From Brooklawnia propionicigenes (GTDB lineage: Bacteria > Actinomycetota > Actinomycetes > Propionibacteriales > Propionibacteriaceae): DNA of 64,000 nt. Below are positions 8,892 to 17,368 of this stretch, in pieces; within the stretch, counting starts at the first letter, position 1, and every line of letters starts with the position of its first letter. Position numbers and translations under genes: made by a program. Below the pieces are notes generated by a model. It did not search any database, had not been told where the DNA came from, and saw only the letters and a list, made by a program, of their open reading frames with translations. The stretch lies in the NCBI RefSeq assembly GCF_030297015.1, contig NZ_AP028056.1, positions 1,746,939 through 1,810,938 on the forward strand, written 5' to 3'.

Positions 8892-10335
8892 GTGAACTCT
8901 GATGCCCCGACGCTGATGGAGATCATCGGCGCGCGGGTAGCGCGGACGCAGGTCAAGTATCACCGGTGGGCAAGGGCTGACCGCCAGGCGCGGTTCGGTG
9001 ACTTGTTCAATCTGGTGTCGCATACCAGCTACCTGCTGGTGGCTTGGGAGCATGTGGCACACAACAAAGGAGCCCGTACTGCTGGAGTTGATGGCCTCAC
9101 GGTGCGTCAACTCGTTCAGCAGGGCGGGGTCGGGGCGTTTCTGGCAGGGATCGCCGCGAGCTTGAAAGACGGCACGTACCGGCCTTGCCCGGTGCGCCGG
9201 GTGCTGATCCCCAAACCGGGCGGCAAGTCGCGGCCGTTGGGGATCCCGACGCTGGCCGACAGGGTCGTGCAGCAGTCTTTGAAGATGGTGCTGGAACCGA
9301 TCTTCGAGGCCGACTTTGTGCCGGTCTCCTACGGGTTCAGGCCGAAGCGGCGCGCTCATGACGCGGTCGCTGAGATCCATTACTACGCCACGCGCGGGTA
9401 TCGGTGGGTGGTGGACGCAGACATCGCAGGATGTTTCGACCATATCGACCACACCGCGCTACTCGCACGAGTCCGTGAACGGATCAAGGACAAACAGGTC
9501 ATGGCGTTGGTGCGGGCATTCCTCAAAGCCGGAGTTCTTGACGAACTCGGCCGCGAGGCCGCCACCATCGAAGGAACACCCCAAGGCGGGATCATCTCGC
9601 CGCTGCTGGCCAATATTTGCGTTGTCCGTGCTGGACGAAGCGATCATGGCCCCGTGGGCCGAAGGCGGCGATCAGTCCACCCAGGCTGCTCGCGCTAAAC
9701 GCCGCTATCACGGGAAGGCCAACTGGCGGATCGTGCGCTACGCCGACGATTTCGTCATCATGACCAACGGCAGCGGCCAAGACGCCGCCCAGTTGAAAGA
9801 ACACGCCGCCAAGGTGCTGGCAACGGTCGGGCTCACGTTGTCCGAGTCCAAGACCCGCGTCGCGCACCTCAGCGAGGGAATCGATTTCCTCGGCTTCCAC
9901 ATCCAATGGAAGAAACGACGAGGAGACCGGAAATGGTTCTGCATGGTCTTCATCGCCGACAAGGCATTCACCAAGATCAAACAGACCATCCGTGCGTTGA
10001 CTCCCCGCCGGTCCCCACGACCACTCACCGACGTGATCAACGAGGTCAACGCGGCATTGCGAGGCTGGACGTACTACTTCCGCCACGCGCTCGCCGGACG
10101 ACGGTTCTCCTTCCTCAGGTATTTCACCTGGCGAAGATTCGTCGCCTGGCAACGCGAGCAACACCGCTGGGGCTGGAAAGGGGTGAAACGATGGCTCCGC
10201 CGCCCCAACGGCAGCTGGAACACCATCACCACCCCGGCAGCGGTCCTCTTCGATCCCACCAAGGTACGCATCGAGCGCTACCGGTATCGAGGCAACCGCA
10301 TCCCCAACCCCTACGACCTCACGATCACCGCGTGA
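8892..10335 (+). pseudogene. ltrA: Group II intron reverse transcriptase/maturase, frameshifted
   Basis: Codons from GTG 8892 encode RT blocks including GVDGLTV, RRVLIPKPGGKSRPLGIPT, SYGFRPKRRAHDAV and EGTPQGGIISPLLANI. Then an extra T in the TTT at 9616-9618 shifts the frame. The other frame continues ALSVLDEAI, IVRYADDFVIMT (active-site YADD), LGFHIQWKKRRG and the maturase X domain to 10335. Removing one T restores about 481 residues. Either the intron has lost its own maturase or this base is a sequencing error. No HNH (En) domain is evident after the X domain. Confidence 0.85.
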
Positions 10336-10355
10336 ACCGGCATCAACCTCGTGGA

Positions 10356-10389
10356 GAGCCCGTTGCGTTGAAAGGCGCACGGCGGGTTC
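10356..10389 (+). ncRNA. Group II intron domain V
   Basis: The 34-nt hairpin begins GAGCCCGTTGCG, has the GAAA tetraloop and ends GGCGGGTTC, with the conserved bulge on its 3' side. This is the catalytic core helix of the ribozyme. A domain VI-like stem-loop follows to about 10445. Confidence 0.8.
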
Positions 10390-11441
10390 GGCGGGCGGCC
10401 CGGGGAAACGGAACAGCGGTAACGCTGTCACCGCGCCCCGCGCCGACCCACCACGTTATGGTTCGAGACTGATACCGGTGACGGGTTCCGTGAGCCCGGC
10501 TTCAGCAAGGAGCGCCGGTTGGAGCCGCAGATCACGGTCGGGTTGTTGACCGATGCGACCGGTGCCCCGTTGATGATTGAAGCGTTCGAAGGGAACCGGG
10601 CCGAAACCAAGACGATGATCCCGCTGATCCGGGGGTTCGTGGAGGCCCACGGGATCGCTGATGTGGTCGTGGTCGCCGATGCCGGCATGATGAGCGAGCA
10701 GAACCTGAAAGATATCGAGGATGCCGGCTGGTCGTTCATCGTGGGCGGGAAGATTCCCGAGATCCCGTACGCGATCAGCCAGTGGCGCAAACAGCATCCG
10801 GACGCTGAGCCGCCCGATCAGCTCGTGCTGTCACAAAAACAGGTGATGGGTGTCAAGGCCGATACCCGGCATCGGAGCGTGTATTTCCAGTACCGGGCCG
10901 ATCGGGCCCGCCGTACCCTGCACGGTGTCGACCAGCAACTCACGAAAGCCGCGAACGCGGTCGCGGGGAAGACCCCGGTGAAACGCAACCGGTTCATCAC
11001 CTTGTCCGGGGCACGTCCGTCGATCAACCGGGAACTGGAGGCCAAAGTGAAAGCCCTGGCCGGCTGGAAATCGTATGTCACCAATCTCGACAAGCCGGCC
11101 GAGTTCGTGATCGGCGCGTATCACCAGTTGTGGCATGTCGAACACGCGTTCCGGATGTCCAAAAGCGATTTGAAAGCCCGCCCGGTCTACCACCATAAGA
11201 AGGAATCGATCGACGCTCACCTGGCCGTCGTGTTCGCGGCGCTGGCCGTCAGCCACCACATCGAACAAGCCACCGGATGGACCATCAAACGCTTCGTGCG
11301 TACCTTCCGCCAATACCGCGACGTCACCCTCACCCTCGCCGGCCAGACCATCACCGCCAGCCAACCCATCCCCGCCGACGAAGCCGACATCCTCGCCAAG
11401 ATCAACAACTCAGATGCGCACTAAATTGGCCCAAGTCGGGT

Positions 11442-11499
11442 CCAAGACCAGACCGGGGTCAGCATCAAGCGCCTCGTGCAGACCCTGCGACCCCTCCAG
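11442..11499 (+). repeat. 58-bp target duplication, right copy
   Basis: An exact repeat of 7580-7637. After it, the transposase A frame continues to its stop at 11604. Confidence 0.9.
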
Positions 11500-11635
11500 A
11501 GCGTCACGATCACCATCACAGGCCAGCCCATCCAGGCCCAACCACGCCTCACCCCCGAAGCCGAAGCCATCCTCACCAAGATCCCTGGCCGAGCGGGGCA
11601 CTAAATCAGGCCCGAATTGTTGAACTCAGGCCCGA

Positions 11636-12061
11636 CTACGCCGAAATCGGTCTTGCGTCGGATCTCGAGCCGCATCGCGGCCTCCTGTCATCGGCCAGAC
11701 AGCCAGTCACCCGCATAACGGATGCAGACTGCTGCCGGTGGACAGCCTTGGACACCTTCGGGCGAAGACCCCTGCATGCAATCAGCGCCGACCGGCACCA
11801 ACAGAAGGTTCCAGTGTCCACGGCGTGACGGCCGACGCCACCCCTCCGCGCGCTTGCCGTCAGGCAACTGCGTAGTCCCACGACCACCGCCCAGCCAGGA
11901 GCACATGTGGGCCGCCGGCAAGGAGAGAGTTCGGATCAACACACAGCCGAGCCTAAGGAAATCGACGCAACGGTTGCCTTTAAGCCCCCGACTGCACGGG
12001 CGTCCCCCGAGCGAGGGCCCCATCGAGCACGCTTCCGAACGGGCCCCAGCAATCGCGATAC
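11636..12061. other. Gap between IS1634 and the SDR operon
   Basis: No open frame here has family features or a good ribosome site. It holds mixed-composition DNA downstream of the minus-strand operon. No convincing terminator, tRNA or repeat was found by eye. Confidence 0.4.
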
Positions 12062-12874
12062 TTATACCCCGATGTATCCCCGCCCCGTCGGGCGAATGGA
12101 AATAGTCTTCACTGTGGCCCTGGTTGAAAGAGCAAACGAGACAGCGGCGACAATGTCGGACAAGGGAATCGCAGCCTCAGGCACAGAATACCCCGCTGCG
12201 GCCACCTCATCGTCCGTGGCGTCCAAGGTAAGAAATGTAGGTTCGCCAGCGGTATCGAGGGCAGCACTTGCGATGACACCCGGGTAGACAGCTGTCACTC
12301 GCACATCCTGCTGAATCTCCAAAGCGGAAGCAAGCCCAGTGAGGGCATACTTAGCAGAGACGTACGGCTCAGACCCCACTGCACCTCCTTCTGACTCGCC
12401 ATAAAGAAGGACATTGTGCTGAGGGAGCCCCCAGTCCGCGACAATAAAGACCAGTTGAGAGCCCCGCTTCCTTAGAAGGCTGGGAAGGCATGTTTGCACG
12501 GTCAGATGCGCAAGAATAACGCTGTTCGAAAGAAACTCGACGAGCTCCTCTTGAGTGATGTCGGCGATGCTCTTCCCCTCGTCCTCACCGATGTGCCCAA
12601 AGGCGGCGTGCACAAGGTAGTCCAAGCCGTCGGGGGCGGATGCCTCTATGGCCGATCGCAAGAGCGTCTGACCTTCGCGGGTGCTCAGATCAGCCGAGAG
12701 CGTTAGTAGTTTGCCTGTCCCGACGCTGGCGGGGGTCGCATCACGCAAGTCGGCCAGTCGCTCTACGGAGCGGCCGACTGCAATAACCGAATCCCCATGA
12801 GCAAGCCTCTCGGCAACGATAGCGCCACCGACTCCAGACGTCGCCCCGCTAATCAGTCCAATACGATCACGCAT
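12062..12874 (-). CDS. Short-chain dehydrogenase/reductase (SDR), atypical
   Basis: This 270-residue Rossmann-fold protein begins MRDRIGLISGATSGVGG. The nucleotide-binding TGxxxGxG-like motif is at residues 10-17, and the YxxxK pair is Tyr171/Lys175 in EPYVSAKYALTG. The catalytic Ser usually seen before the Tyr is not at its normal place (LVFIVADWG), so activity may be altered. The ATG at 12874 follows AAGGGCGAGGACAA, 13 bp after the previous stop. It is the last gene of the four-gene operon and probably reduces or oxidises the product of the upstream enzymes (inference). Confidence 0.75.
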   Translation of the reverse strand: MRDRIGLISGATSGVGGAIVAERLAHGDSVIAVGRSVERLADLRDATPASVGTGKLLTLSADLSTREGQTLLRSAIEASAPDGLDYLVHAAFGHIGEDEGKSIADITQEELVEFLSNSVILAHLTVQTCLPSLLRKRGSQLVFIVADWGLPQHNVLLYGESEGGAVGSEPYVSAKYALTGLASALEIQQDVRVTAVYPGVIASAALDTAGEPTFLTLDATDDEVAAAGYSVPEAAIPLSDIVAAVSFALSTRATVKTISIRPTGRGYIGV

Positions 12875-12890
12875 TTGTCCTCGCCCTTCA

Positions 12891-13646
12891 TCAAGATCCC
12901 TCGACAACCATACCAGTCCGCCGCGCGCCGCGCGGTTGATGCGCATCCGCACGGCTCAACTGACCAATCAGAGCGTCGATGAGATTATCCCCCACGCGCG
13001 CCTGCCATCGACCGTCTGCCTTACTCAGAGGTAATCCCATGTAAGCGATTCTTGGGCCCCCCGCATCAACAGCATACGGATTGTAGATGACGAAATCAAA
13101 ATCCTGAACCAAGAAGAAGAACTCATCACTCAAGAAATTGACATGCACAAGCGCGCTCTGATTGTGTCGGCGGCGCAACTGCTCTGCGCGCGAACGCATC
13201 ACGGCCGTGTCGGGGATAAAGAAGTGATACTCGATGCCCCGAGTCAAATTCTCCCTCACCACTCTACTGAACGGTGCGTCGATGATGTCTTCCGAAAGAT
13301 CCGGGGAAATGAGCCAAATTTCTCTAGCTTTAGTCTGACTCTCGAATGCGACCAACTGCTCGGTCGCAATCAACCACGAAAGCGCCTCCGGTACCGGCGC
13401 CTGTCTCGCCTCGATGACAGCCAGAGTTTCTTGAACGTCTCCAGAAATCCGCCTTCCGATACTATGGAAAGCCAAGAAGGAAGTTAACGAATAGAGAATG
13501 AGGACCGTCAGCAAGGAGACTATCATGGTCAGATAGCCAAACTTCGTTTGGAACTCGGCAAGAACAACCGAGAACAGGACGGTTAGGACCGTAATCACCA
13601 CCACCGACAGACCCTGATCAGTGGCCCACTCGCGAAGCCTATTCAT
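12891..13646 (-). CDS. Two-TM protein with a soluble C-terminal domain, function unknown
   Basis: This 251-residue protein has two hydrophobic helices near residues 13-30 and 37-60 (VVVITVLTVLFSVVLAEF; YLTMIVSLLTVLILYSLTSF), then about 180 soluble residues. The soluble part has alternating strands (AREIWLISPDLSED, GIEYHFFIPDTAVM, ALVHVNFLSDEFFFLVQDFD), vaguely like a phospholipase D-like or nucleotide-sensing alpha/beta domain, but no HKD motif is present. The start overlaps the radical SAM stop (ATGAATAG), so the two are translated together. I do not recognise the family. It could anchor or transport the operon's product, or sense it at the membrane. Confidence 0.65.
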   Translation of the reverse strand: MNRLREWATDQGLSVVVITVLTVLFSVVLAEFQTKFGYLTMIVSLLTVLILYSLTSFLAFHSIGRRISGDVQETLAVIEARQAPVPEALSWLIATEQLVAFESQTKAREIWLISPDLSEDIIDAPFSRVVRENLTRGIEYHFFIPDTAVMRSRAEQLRRRHNQSALVHVNFLSDEFFFLVQDFDFVIYNPYAVDAGGPRIAYMGLPLSKADGRWQARVGDNLIDALIGQLSRADAHQPRGARRTGMVVEGS

Positions 13647-15180
13647 GGCGGCTTCCGAGTGGACTTGTCCACACTGCAGGCTTCTCCGGCACGGGCAGCA
13701 GTCCCGCCCGCGAGGCTAAGCTCACGCCTGCATCCGTTATCGGAGTGCATGTCACTGGGATGCGCAATGACTCTCGCTGGGTTGACAAGTACTTGATGAC
13801 TGCAGACCGAGCGGCCTTCGGAACCCCAGGCAATGTGGCAATGACTTCGACGTGAATGGCTTCTGGTGCGCTCTCCGCACCGACCTGCACGTCATCATCG
13901 GACAGATGCGCCAGTGAGGAGACCCCCGGTTCACTTATCAGTCTCTGCAAACCCGAACGCGTGAGCGGCACTGTCGCGGCGTACCCGACAACGTCCCCAA
14001 ATGAATCCTTCCACACAGTGAAGATTTCCGGCATAAGCCCCCACCAGTGCTCAAGGTCCGTCAACGAGAACTTGTCAACATAATGCGGAAAGCACGCCCA
14101 CTCAATACGCAAGATGTCCTGCAGTTCGGACACCCCAGCCACTGAAGGTCGAAAGTCTTCCGGTGCCGCTCCCTTGGTCGGGATATATCGGGCTAGATAG
14201 TCGTTTCGTTCGACGCCAGCGCTGCAGGAAAGGGAGCAGCCGCCCCTGCACTCATCGACCAGATGGCAGCGCGCGCAACTCGCCGACAGATGCTGTAGCT
14301 GACGGAACGACGCCAATTGCGCGCTAGTAGCCCAGATGTCGTCCACGCTCTTCAGCAGCACGTTGCCCAGGTTGTAGGCTGTCGTCGCGCCGCACCGTGT
14401 GAGATTGCCGCTGGCGTCGAGGGAACCGTGGGTTGAACCCCACACACAAGGCTTCAGGTACTTATGAAATCTTGATGGCACCGTGCAGTACGGAAAGGCA
14501 TCTTCACAGCTAACGGCAATCCCATAGTCGCTGGAGAGTCGCTCGATATCTTCGAACAGACGTAGAACGTCATTGTGCGAAAGGGTGTAACGGGCCGAGT
14601 CGCGCGCCCTTCCACTCGGGATGATCCGCTGAATCAGCACGTGGTCGACGGGTAGCGCGTGGCCATTCTTGAGGGCGGCGATTGTTTCGTAGAGGCGGGC
14701 AGCGCTCTCGGGGATGGCATTGTAGGCAACCCCGATGGATTTCCCGGAATTTGCTACCCTCTGGAGGTTACCGACGACGCGATTGAAGGCGCCATCCGAG
14801 CCAGCGAATGCATCGTGAACTTCCGACGTTGGCCCGTGGATAGTTGTTTCGAAGACGTCAACGAGCCGTGCTCCCATCAGGGGATCACGCTCTAGGTAGG
14901 CATGAGTGTTGGAGAGAATCAGAGTCTGGAGGCCGACCTCGTGTGCGCGAGCGCAGAGCCGTAGAATCTCGGGGTGCTCGGCAGGATCCCCTCCCAGAAA
15001 TATCACCTCCTTGACAGATGTACCGGCGAGCGAATCGAGCACTCTCAGGAGTTGGCTGGTTTCCGCGTGAGGCGCCTGGTCCCCAGCCGAGAAGTAGCAC
15101 ATGGGGCAGGCGTGGGCGCAGAATTGGGTGACATGCAGTGCCACCGATACTGGCCCCTGCGTACGCGTATCAAGGCTCAC
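13639..15180 (-). CDS. Radical SAM/SPASM protein fused to a GNAT-like domain
   Basis: This 513-residue protein has the radical SAM motif CAHACPMC (Cys21, Cys25, Cys28), which binds the SAM-cleaving 4Fe-4S cluster. A GGDP motif is at residues 63-66. A Cys-rich SPASM/Twitch region (Cys245, 263, 302, 305, 311, 315, 319; ...CHLVDECRGGCSLSC) should carry auxiliary clusters. From about residue 350 there is a GNAT-like domain (SELQDILRIEWACFPHYVD, DVVGYAATVPLTRSG, IHVEVIATLPG). SPASM proteins usually modify peptides or small substrates; no precursor peptide is visible nearby. GTG 15180 overlaps the decarboxylase gene by 11 bp. Codon use is less GC-rich than in flanking genes. Confidence 0.85.
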   Translation of the reverse strand: MSLDTRTQGPVSVALHVTQFCAHACPMCYFSAGDQAPHAETSQLLRVLDSLAGTSVKEVIFLGGDPAEHPEILRLCARAHEVGLQTLILSNTHAYLERDPLMGARLVDVFETTIHGPTSEVHDAFAGSDGAFNRVVGNLQRVANSGKSIGVAYNAIPESAARLYETIAALKNGHALPVDHVLIQRIIPSGRARDSARYTLSHNDVLRLFEDIERLSSDYGIAVSCEDAFPYCTVPSRFHKYLKPCVWGSTHGSLDASGNLTRCGATTAYNLGNVLLKSVDDIWATSAQLASFRQLQHLSASCARCHLVDECRGGCSLSCSAGVERNDYLARYIPTKGAAPEDFRPSVAGVSELQDILRIEWACFPHYVDKFSLTDLEHWWGLMPEIFTVWKDSFGDVVGYAATVPLTRSGLQRLISEPGVSSLAHLSDDDVQVGAESAPEAIHVEVIATLPGVPKAARSAVIKYLSTQRESLRIPVTCTPITDAGVSLASRAGLLPVPEKPAVWTSPLGSRHE

Positions 15181-15688
15181 GGGGGACCTCCACGAATTCG
15201 TTAAGGGAATTCGCGCTGAGCCAGCCGAACGGGGCGATGACCAAGGCGCAGGCGTGACGACCGGGCATGCTCTGTATGGAGGCGGTCACGCATTTCGGCT
15301 CGTCATATACACGCCCATCTCCCTCTATCATGTCCAGTAGGGATCGCATAGCGGAGGTCTCTGCCTCGTATGGGTAGGTGCAGGGCTCGCTTTCCGCGAA
15401 GTAGCCTCCTCCTGAACTGCTCACTACGTGGGCAAGGCTCGCAGCGGCGGAGCATCCTTCGTCTGACACCGCGATGCTGTACACGGCTGGGATGATGGCC
15501 CCAGGCGGGAACATCCCAACCGGGACCTGCTGACTCTGTGTCACATTCCAGCCGCGCGGTATTACAGAACTCAGCCTGACGAGATTTGCCTCTGCCATGC
15601 CAACCGCGCGCAGGGCTGCGTGAAATGCCGCCAGTTTGGTTGCGCCGTGAGCGGATCCCGAGAGGCACTGCGTCATCCTGGTATGCAC
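15170..15688 (-). CDS. Pyruvoyl-dependent arginine decarboxylase-like protein
   Basis: This 172-residue protein matches the PvlArgDC family in length and order of blocks: GSAHGATKLAAFHAAL, then AVGMAEANLVRLSSVIPRG. Ser40-Ser41 corresponds to the self-cleavage site that makes the pyruvoyl group. GAIIPAVYSIAVSDEG and YFAESEP follow; Glu99 aligns with the proton-donor Glu of the archaeal enzyme. Family members convert arginine to agmatine, but the substrate here is not proven. The GTG start at 15688 has GGAGGA six bases upstream. It is the first gene of the operon. An IS21-family element lies 139 bp upstream and may have separated it from its original promoter. Confidence 0.82.
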   Translation of the reverse strand: MHTRMTQCLSGSAHGATKLAAFHAALRAVGMAEANLVRLSSVIPRGWNVTQSQQVPVGMFPPGAIIPAVYSIAVSDEGCSAAASLAHVVSSSGGGYFAESEPCTYPYEAETSAMRSLLDMIEGDGRVYDEPKCVTASIQSMPGRHACALVIAPFGWLSANSLNEFVEVPREP

Positions 15689-15820
15689 AGGTGTTCCTCC
15701 CGAGTGTCTGCCAGCGTGTTCCGAGGTCGCACTGAAACGCGACGACCGCTGCGTGCGACGTTAGCAGTTGATCGATGCCCGACAGAGGTGTCGTCGATCG
15801 TGAGACGCCGACAGACCAGC

Positions 15821-15826
15821 AGTGGG
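15821..15826. repeat. 6-bp target duplication of the IS21 element (AGTGGG)
   Basis: AGTGGG directly precedes the left TGTC end and is repeated at 19779-19784 right after the right end. Confidence 0.8.
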
Positions 15827-16166
15827 TGTCAAGGGCCACTGGTTTCTGCCCGGAGGCGGACATGAAACCTGCCCGGTGGCGGTCACGAGAAGTGCCCGGT
15901 GGTGGCCATGGGATCTGCCCCTGGGGGGTTGTTGGCCATCCACCTCGGTCGAGGCTGGGTTAGTGCAAGGGGGTCACCCCCCGGCCGGCGAGGGCTTGGG
16001 TGAGTCGGACGCTGTCGCCGCTGGTTTGGCAGACGTGGGCGTGGTGAAGGAGCCGGTCGACGGTGGCGGTGGCCAGGGTTTTGGGCATGAGTTCGTCTGG
16101 ACCGTTCCCGGTTTGGTGGACACTGGTGAGGTTTGCGGTTCCCGATAGGGTGAAGGGGAGCTGATT

Positions 16167-16487
16167 ATGGGATCTACGCGGAGGCATTTCACGGCGGAGT
16201 ACAAAGCTAACGCGGTGGCGTTGGTGTTGGATGATGGGCGGTCGATCGCTGAGGCGGCACGGAATATCGGCGTCCTCGAGAAGACGTTAGGGAAATGGGT
16301 GAAGAAAGAACGAGACTTGCGCGATGAGCAGCGTGACCCGGACGAGTCTTTGACACGCTCGGAACGGGCCGAGCTCGAACAGCTCCGCGCGGATTACCAG
16401 AGGCTGCTGGACGAAAACGCTCATCTCCAGATGCAGGCCAGTTTCGCAAAAAAAGTGGCGACCTGGTTCGCGAAAGACCAGCAGTGA
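16167..16487 (+). CDS. IS3 OrfA helix-turn-helix protein, copy 2
   Basis: The 106-residue sequence is the same as copy 1 OrfA. The A7 slippery run is at 16448-16454, and the orfB frame is open from there, consistent with programmed -1 frameshifting to OrfAB. Confidence 0.92.
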   Translation: MGSTRRHFTAEYKANAVALVLDDGRSIAEAARNIGVLEKTLGKWVKKERDLRDEQRDPDESLTRSERAELEQLRADYQRLLDENAHLQMQASFAKKVATWFAKDQQ

Positions 16488-17368
16488 AGTTTGCTGCGAT
16501 CGCGGACTGGGCTGATCAGGGTGTTTATCCGGTGGTGTTCATGTGTCGGGAACTCCAGGTGTCGACCTCGGGCTATTACAAGTGGCGGAGTCATCGGGTT
16601 TCGGTCAGGCACGACCAAGACGATCTGCTGATGGGATTGATTCGCCATTTTTATGCCAGCAGCCCGGGCCGGCCTGGGGTCCGACGCATTCATGCCGAGC
16701 TCGCTGCTGGCGGGCACCGGGTGTCGCGCAAGCGGGTGTGGCGGTTGATGCGGGCGCTGGGTGTCCAGGGCCGTCATCCCGCGGCGTGGCGGCGAACCAC
16801 GGTGGCTGGCGAGCATCCGGTGCCGGCCCCGGACCTGATCGGTCGAAGGTTCGAGGCGTCGGGGCCGAACGAGAAGTGGTGTGGTGATATCACGTATGTG
16901 AAGACGTGGAATGGTTGGGCTTATCTGGCGACGGTGATCGACCTGTATTCCAGGAAGGTGGTGGGTTGGGCTGTCGATGACCATATGCGTACCTCGTTGG
17001 TCACTGATGCTTTGGATATGGCTCGGGTTCATCGTCGGCCTCGGACACGCGTGATTTTTCATTCGGACCGTGGGACGCAGTATACGTCGACGGATTTTGC
17101 TAAGTACTGTCGGAAACACAAGATTCGTCGATCATTGGGCCGTACCGGGATTTGTTACGATAACGCGGTCGCCGAATCGTTCTTCGCGACCTACAAGAAG
17201 GAACTCATCCATACCCGGCCTTGGCCAGATCTCAAGACTCTGAAGAAGTACACGTTTTCTTGGATTGAGGAATACTACAACCAGACTCGTCGCCATTCAA
17301 CGCTCGGATACTTGACACCGCAAGAATATGAGCTAGGCTACAGAAACATACTTGAACTCGCAGCCTAA
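16484..17368 (+). CDS. IS3 transposase OrfB (DDE integrase core), copy 2
   Basis: This 294-residue DDE transposase is the same as copy 1 OrfB, with Asp in GDITYV, Asp in HSDRGTQY and Glu in AVAESFF. The GTG start overlaps the orfA stop (GTGA). It should be functional and able to act on both copies. Confidence 0.93.
   Translation: MKFAAIADWADQGVYPVVFMCRELQVSTSGYYKWRSHRVSVRHDQDDLLMGLIRHFYASSPGRPGVRRIHAELAAGGHRVSRKRVWRLMRALGVQGRHPAAWRRTTVAGEHPVPAPDLIGRRFEASGPNEKWCGDITYVKTWNGWAYLATVIDLYSRKVVGWAVDDHMRTSLVTDALDMARVHRRPRTRVIFHSDRGTQYTSTDFAKYCRKHKIRRSLGRTGICYDNAVAESFFATYKKELIHTRPWPDLKTLKKYTFSWIEEYYNQTRRHSTLGYLTPQEYELGYRNILELAA

Larger units (their letters stand above)
8273..10452 (+). mobile_element. 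Group II intron with maturase gene
   Basis: It begins with GTGCGCC, a typical 5' end, exactly at a codon boundary of transposase B. It contains a reverse transcriptase/maturase gene and a recognisable domain V at 10356-10389. About 620 bases of non-coding intron RNA (domains I-III) precede the maturase. The 3' end is placed at 10452 because this restores the transposase frame; an AY-type end would be 10451, so there is a one-base uncertainty. Total length is about 2180 bp. Confidence 0.85.
7745..11424 (+). pseudogene. IS1634-family transposase B, interrupted by a group II intron
   Basis: Exon-like part 1 is 7745-8272 (MAYVRTVTTGSGATAVQIV to ALVLYDVT) and part 2 is 10453-11424 (TLWFETDTGDGF to LAKINNSDAH). 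Joined, they give YDVTTLWFE, matching YDLTTLHFE of transposase A. The second Asp is in VVVADAGMMSEQNL and the Glu in LWHVEHAFRMSKSDLKARP. If the intron can splice, the message would encode a full-length transposase of about 500 residues. Unspliced, translation ends at 8365. Confidence 0.88.
7638..11441 (+). mobile_element. IS1634-family element B, inserted in element A
   Basis: The element has perfect 15-bp terminal inverted repeats, ACCCGACTTGGGCCA at 7638-7652 and its complement at 11427-11441. It is flanked by the 58-bp duplication. Without the group II intron it is about 1.6 kb, the usual size for the family. Its transposase differs clearly in sequence from that of element A, so this is a different IS, not a second copy. 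Confidence 0.92.
6225..11604 (+). pseudogene. IS1634-family transposase A, split into two parts
   Basis: Residues 1-471 are at 6225-7637 and the last 34 codons are at 11500-11604; joined, they give LRPLQ-SVTITITGQPIQAQ and end in GRAGH. Catalytic signs of the IS4-like DDE fold are MYDLTTLHFEV (first Asp), VVADAGMLSADNL (second Asp) and DLWHVEESFRMAKGDLQARP (Glu in the YREK-like region). As it stands the frame ends early, at 7653, after LRPLQTRLGP. Loss of only about 35 C-terminal residues might leave some activity, but this is not known. Confidence 0.85.
6170..11620 (+). mobile_element. IS1634-family element A (outer), interrupted by element B
   Basis: The transposase reading runs 6225-7637 and resumes at 11500-11604. 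Candidate terminal repeats are TCGGGGCTGGTTTGGGTGCC at 6170 and, read inward from the right end near 11605-11620, TCGGGCCTGATTTAGTGCC. The right side has a second copy of the TCGGGCCTGA motif slightly further out (to about 11635), so the exact end is uncertain. No target duplication was found for this element. Confidence 0.7.

Noticed and set aside
8082-9452. Minus-strand frame over the group II intron
   Set aside because: Overlaps intron RNA and the RT gene; composition is not protein-like.
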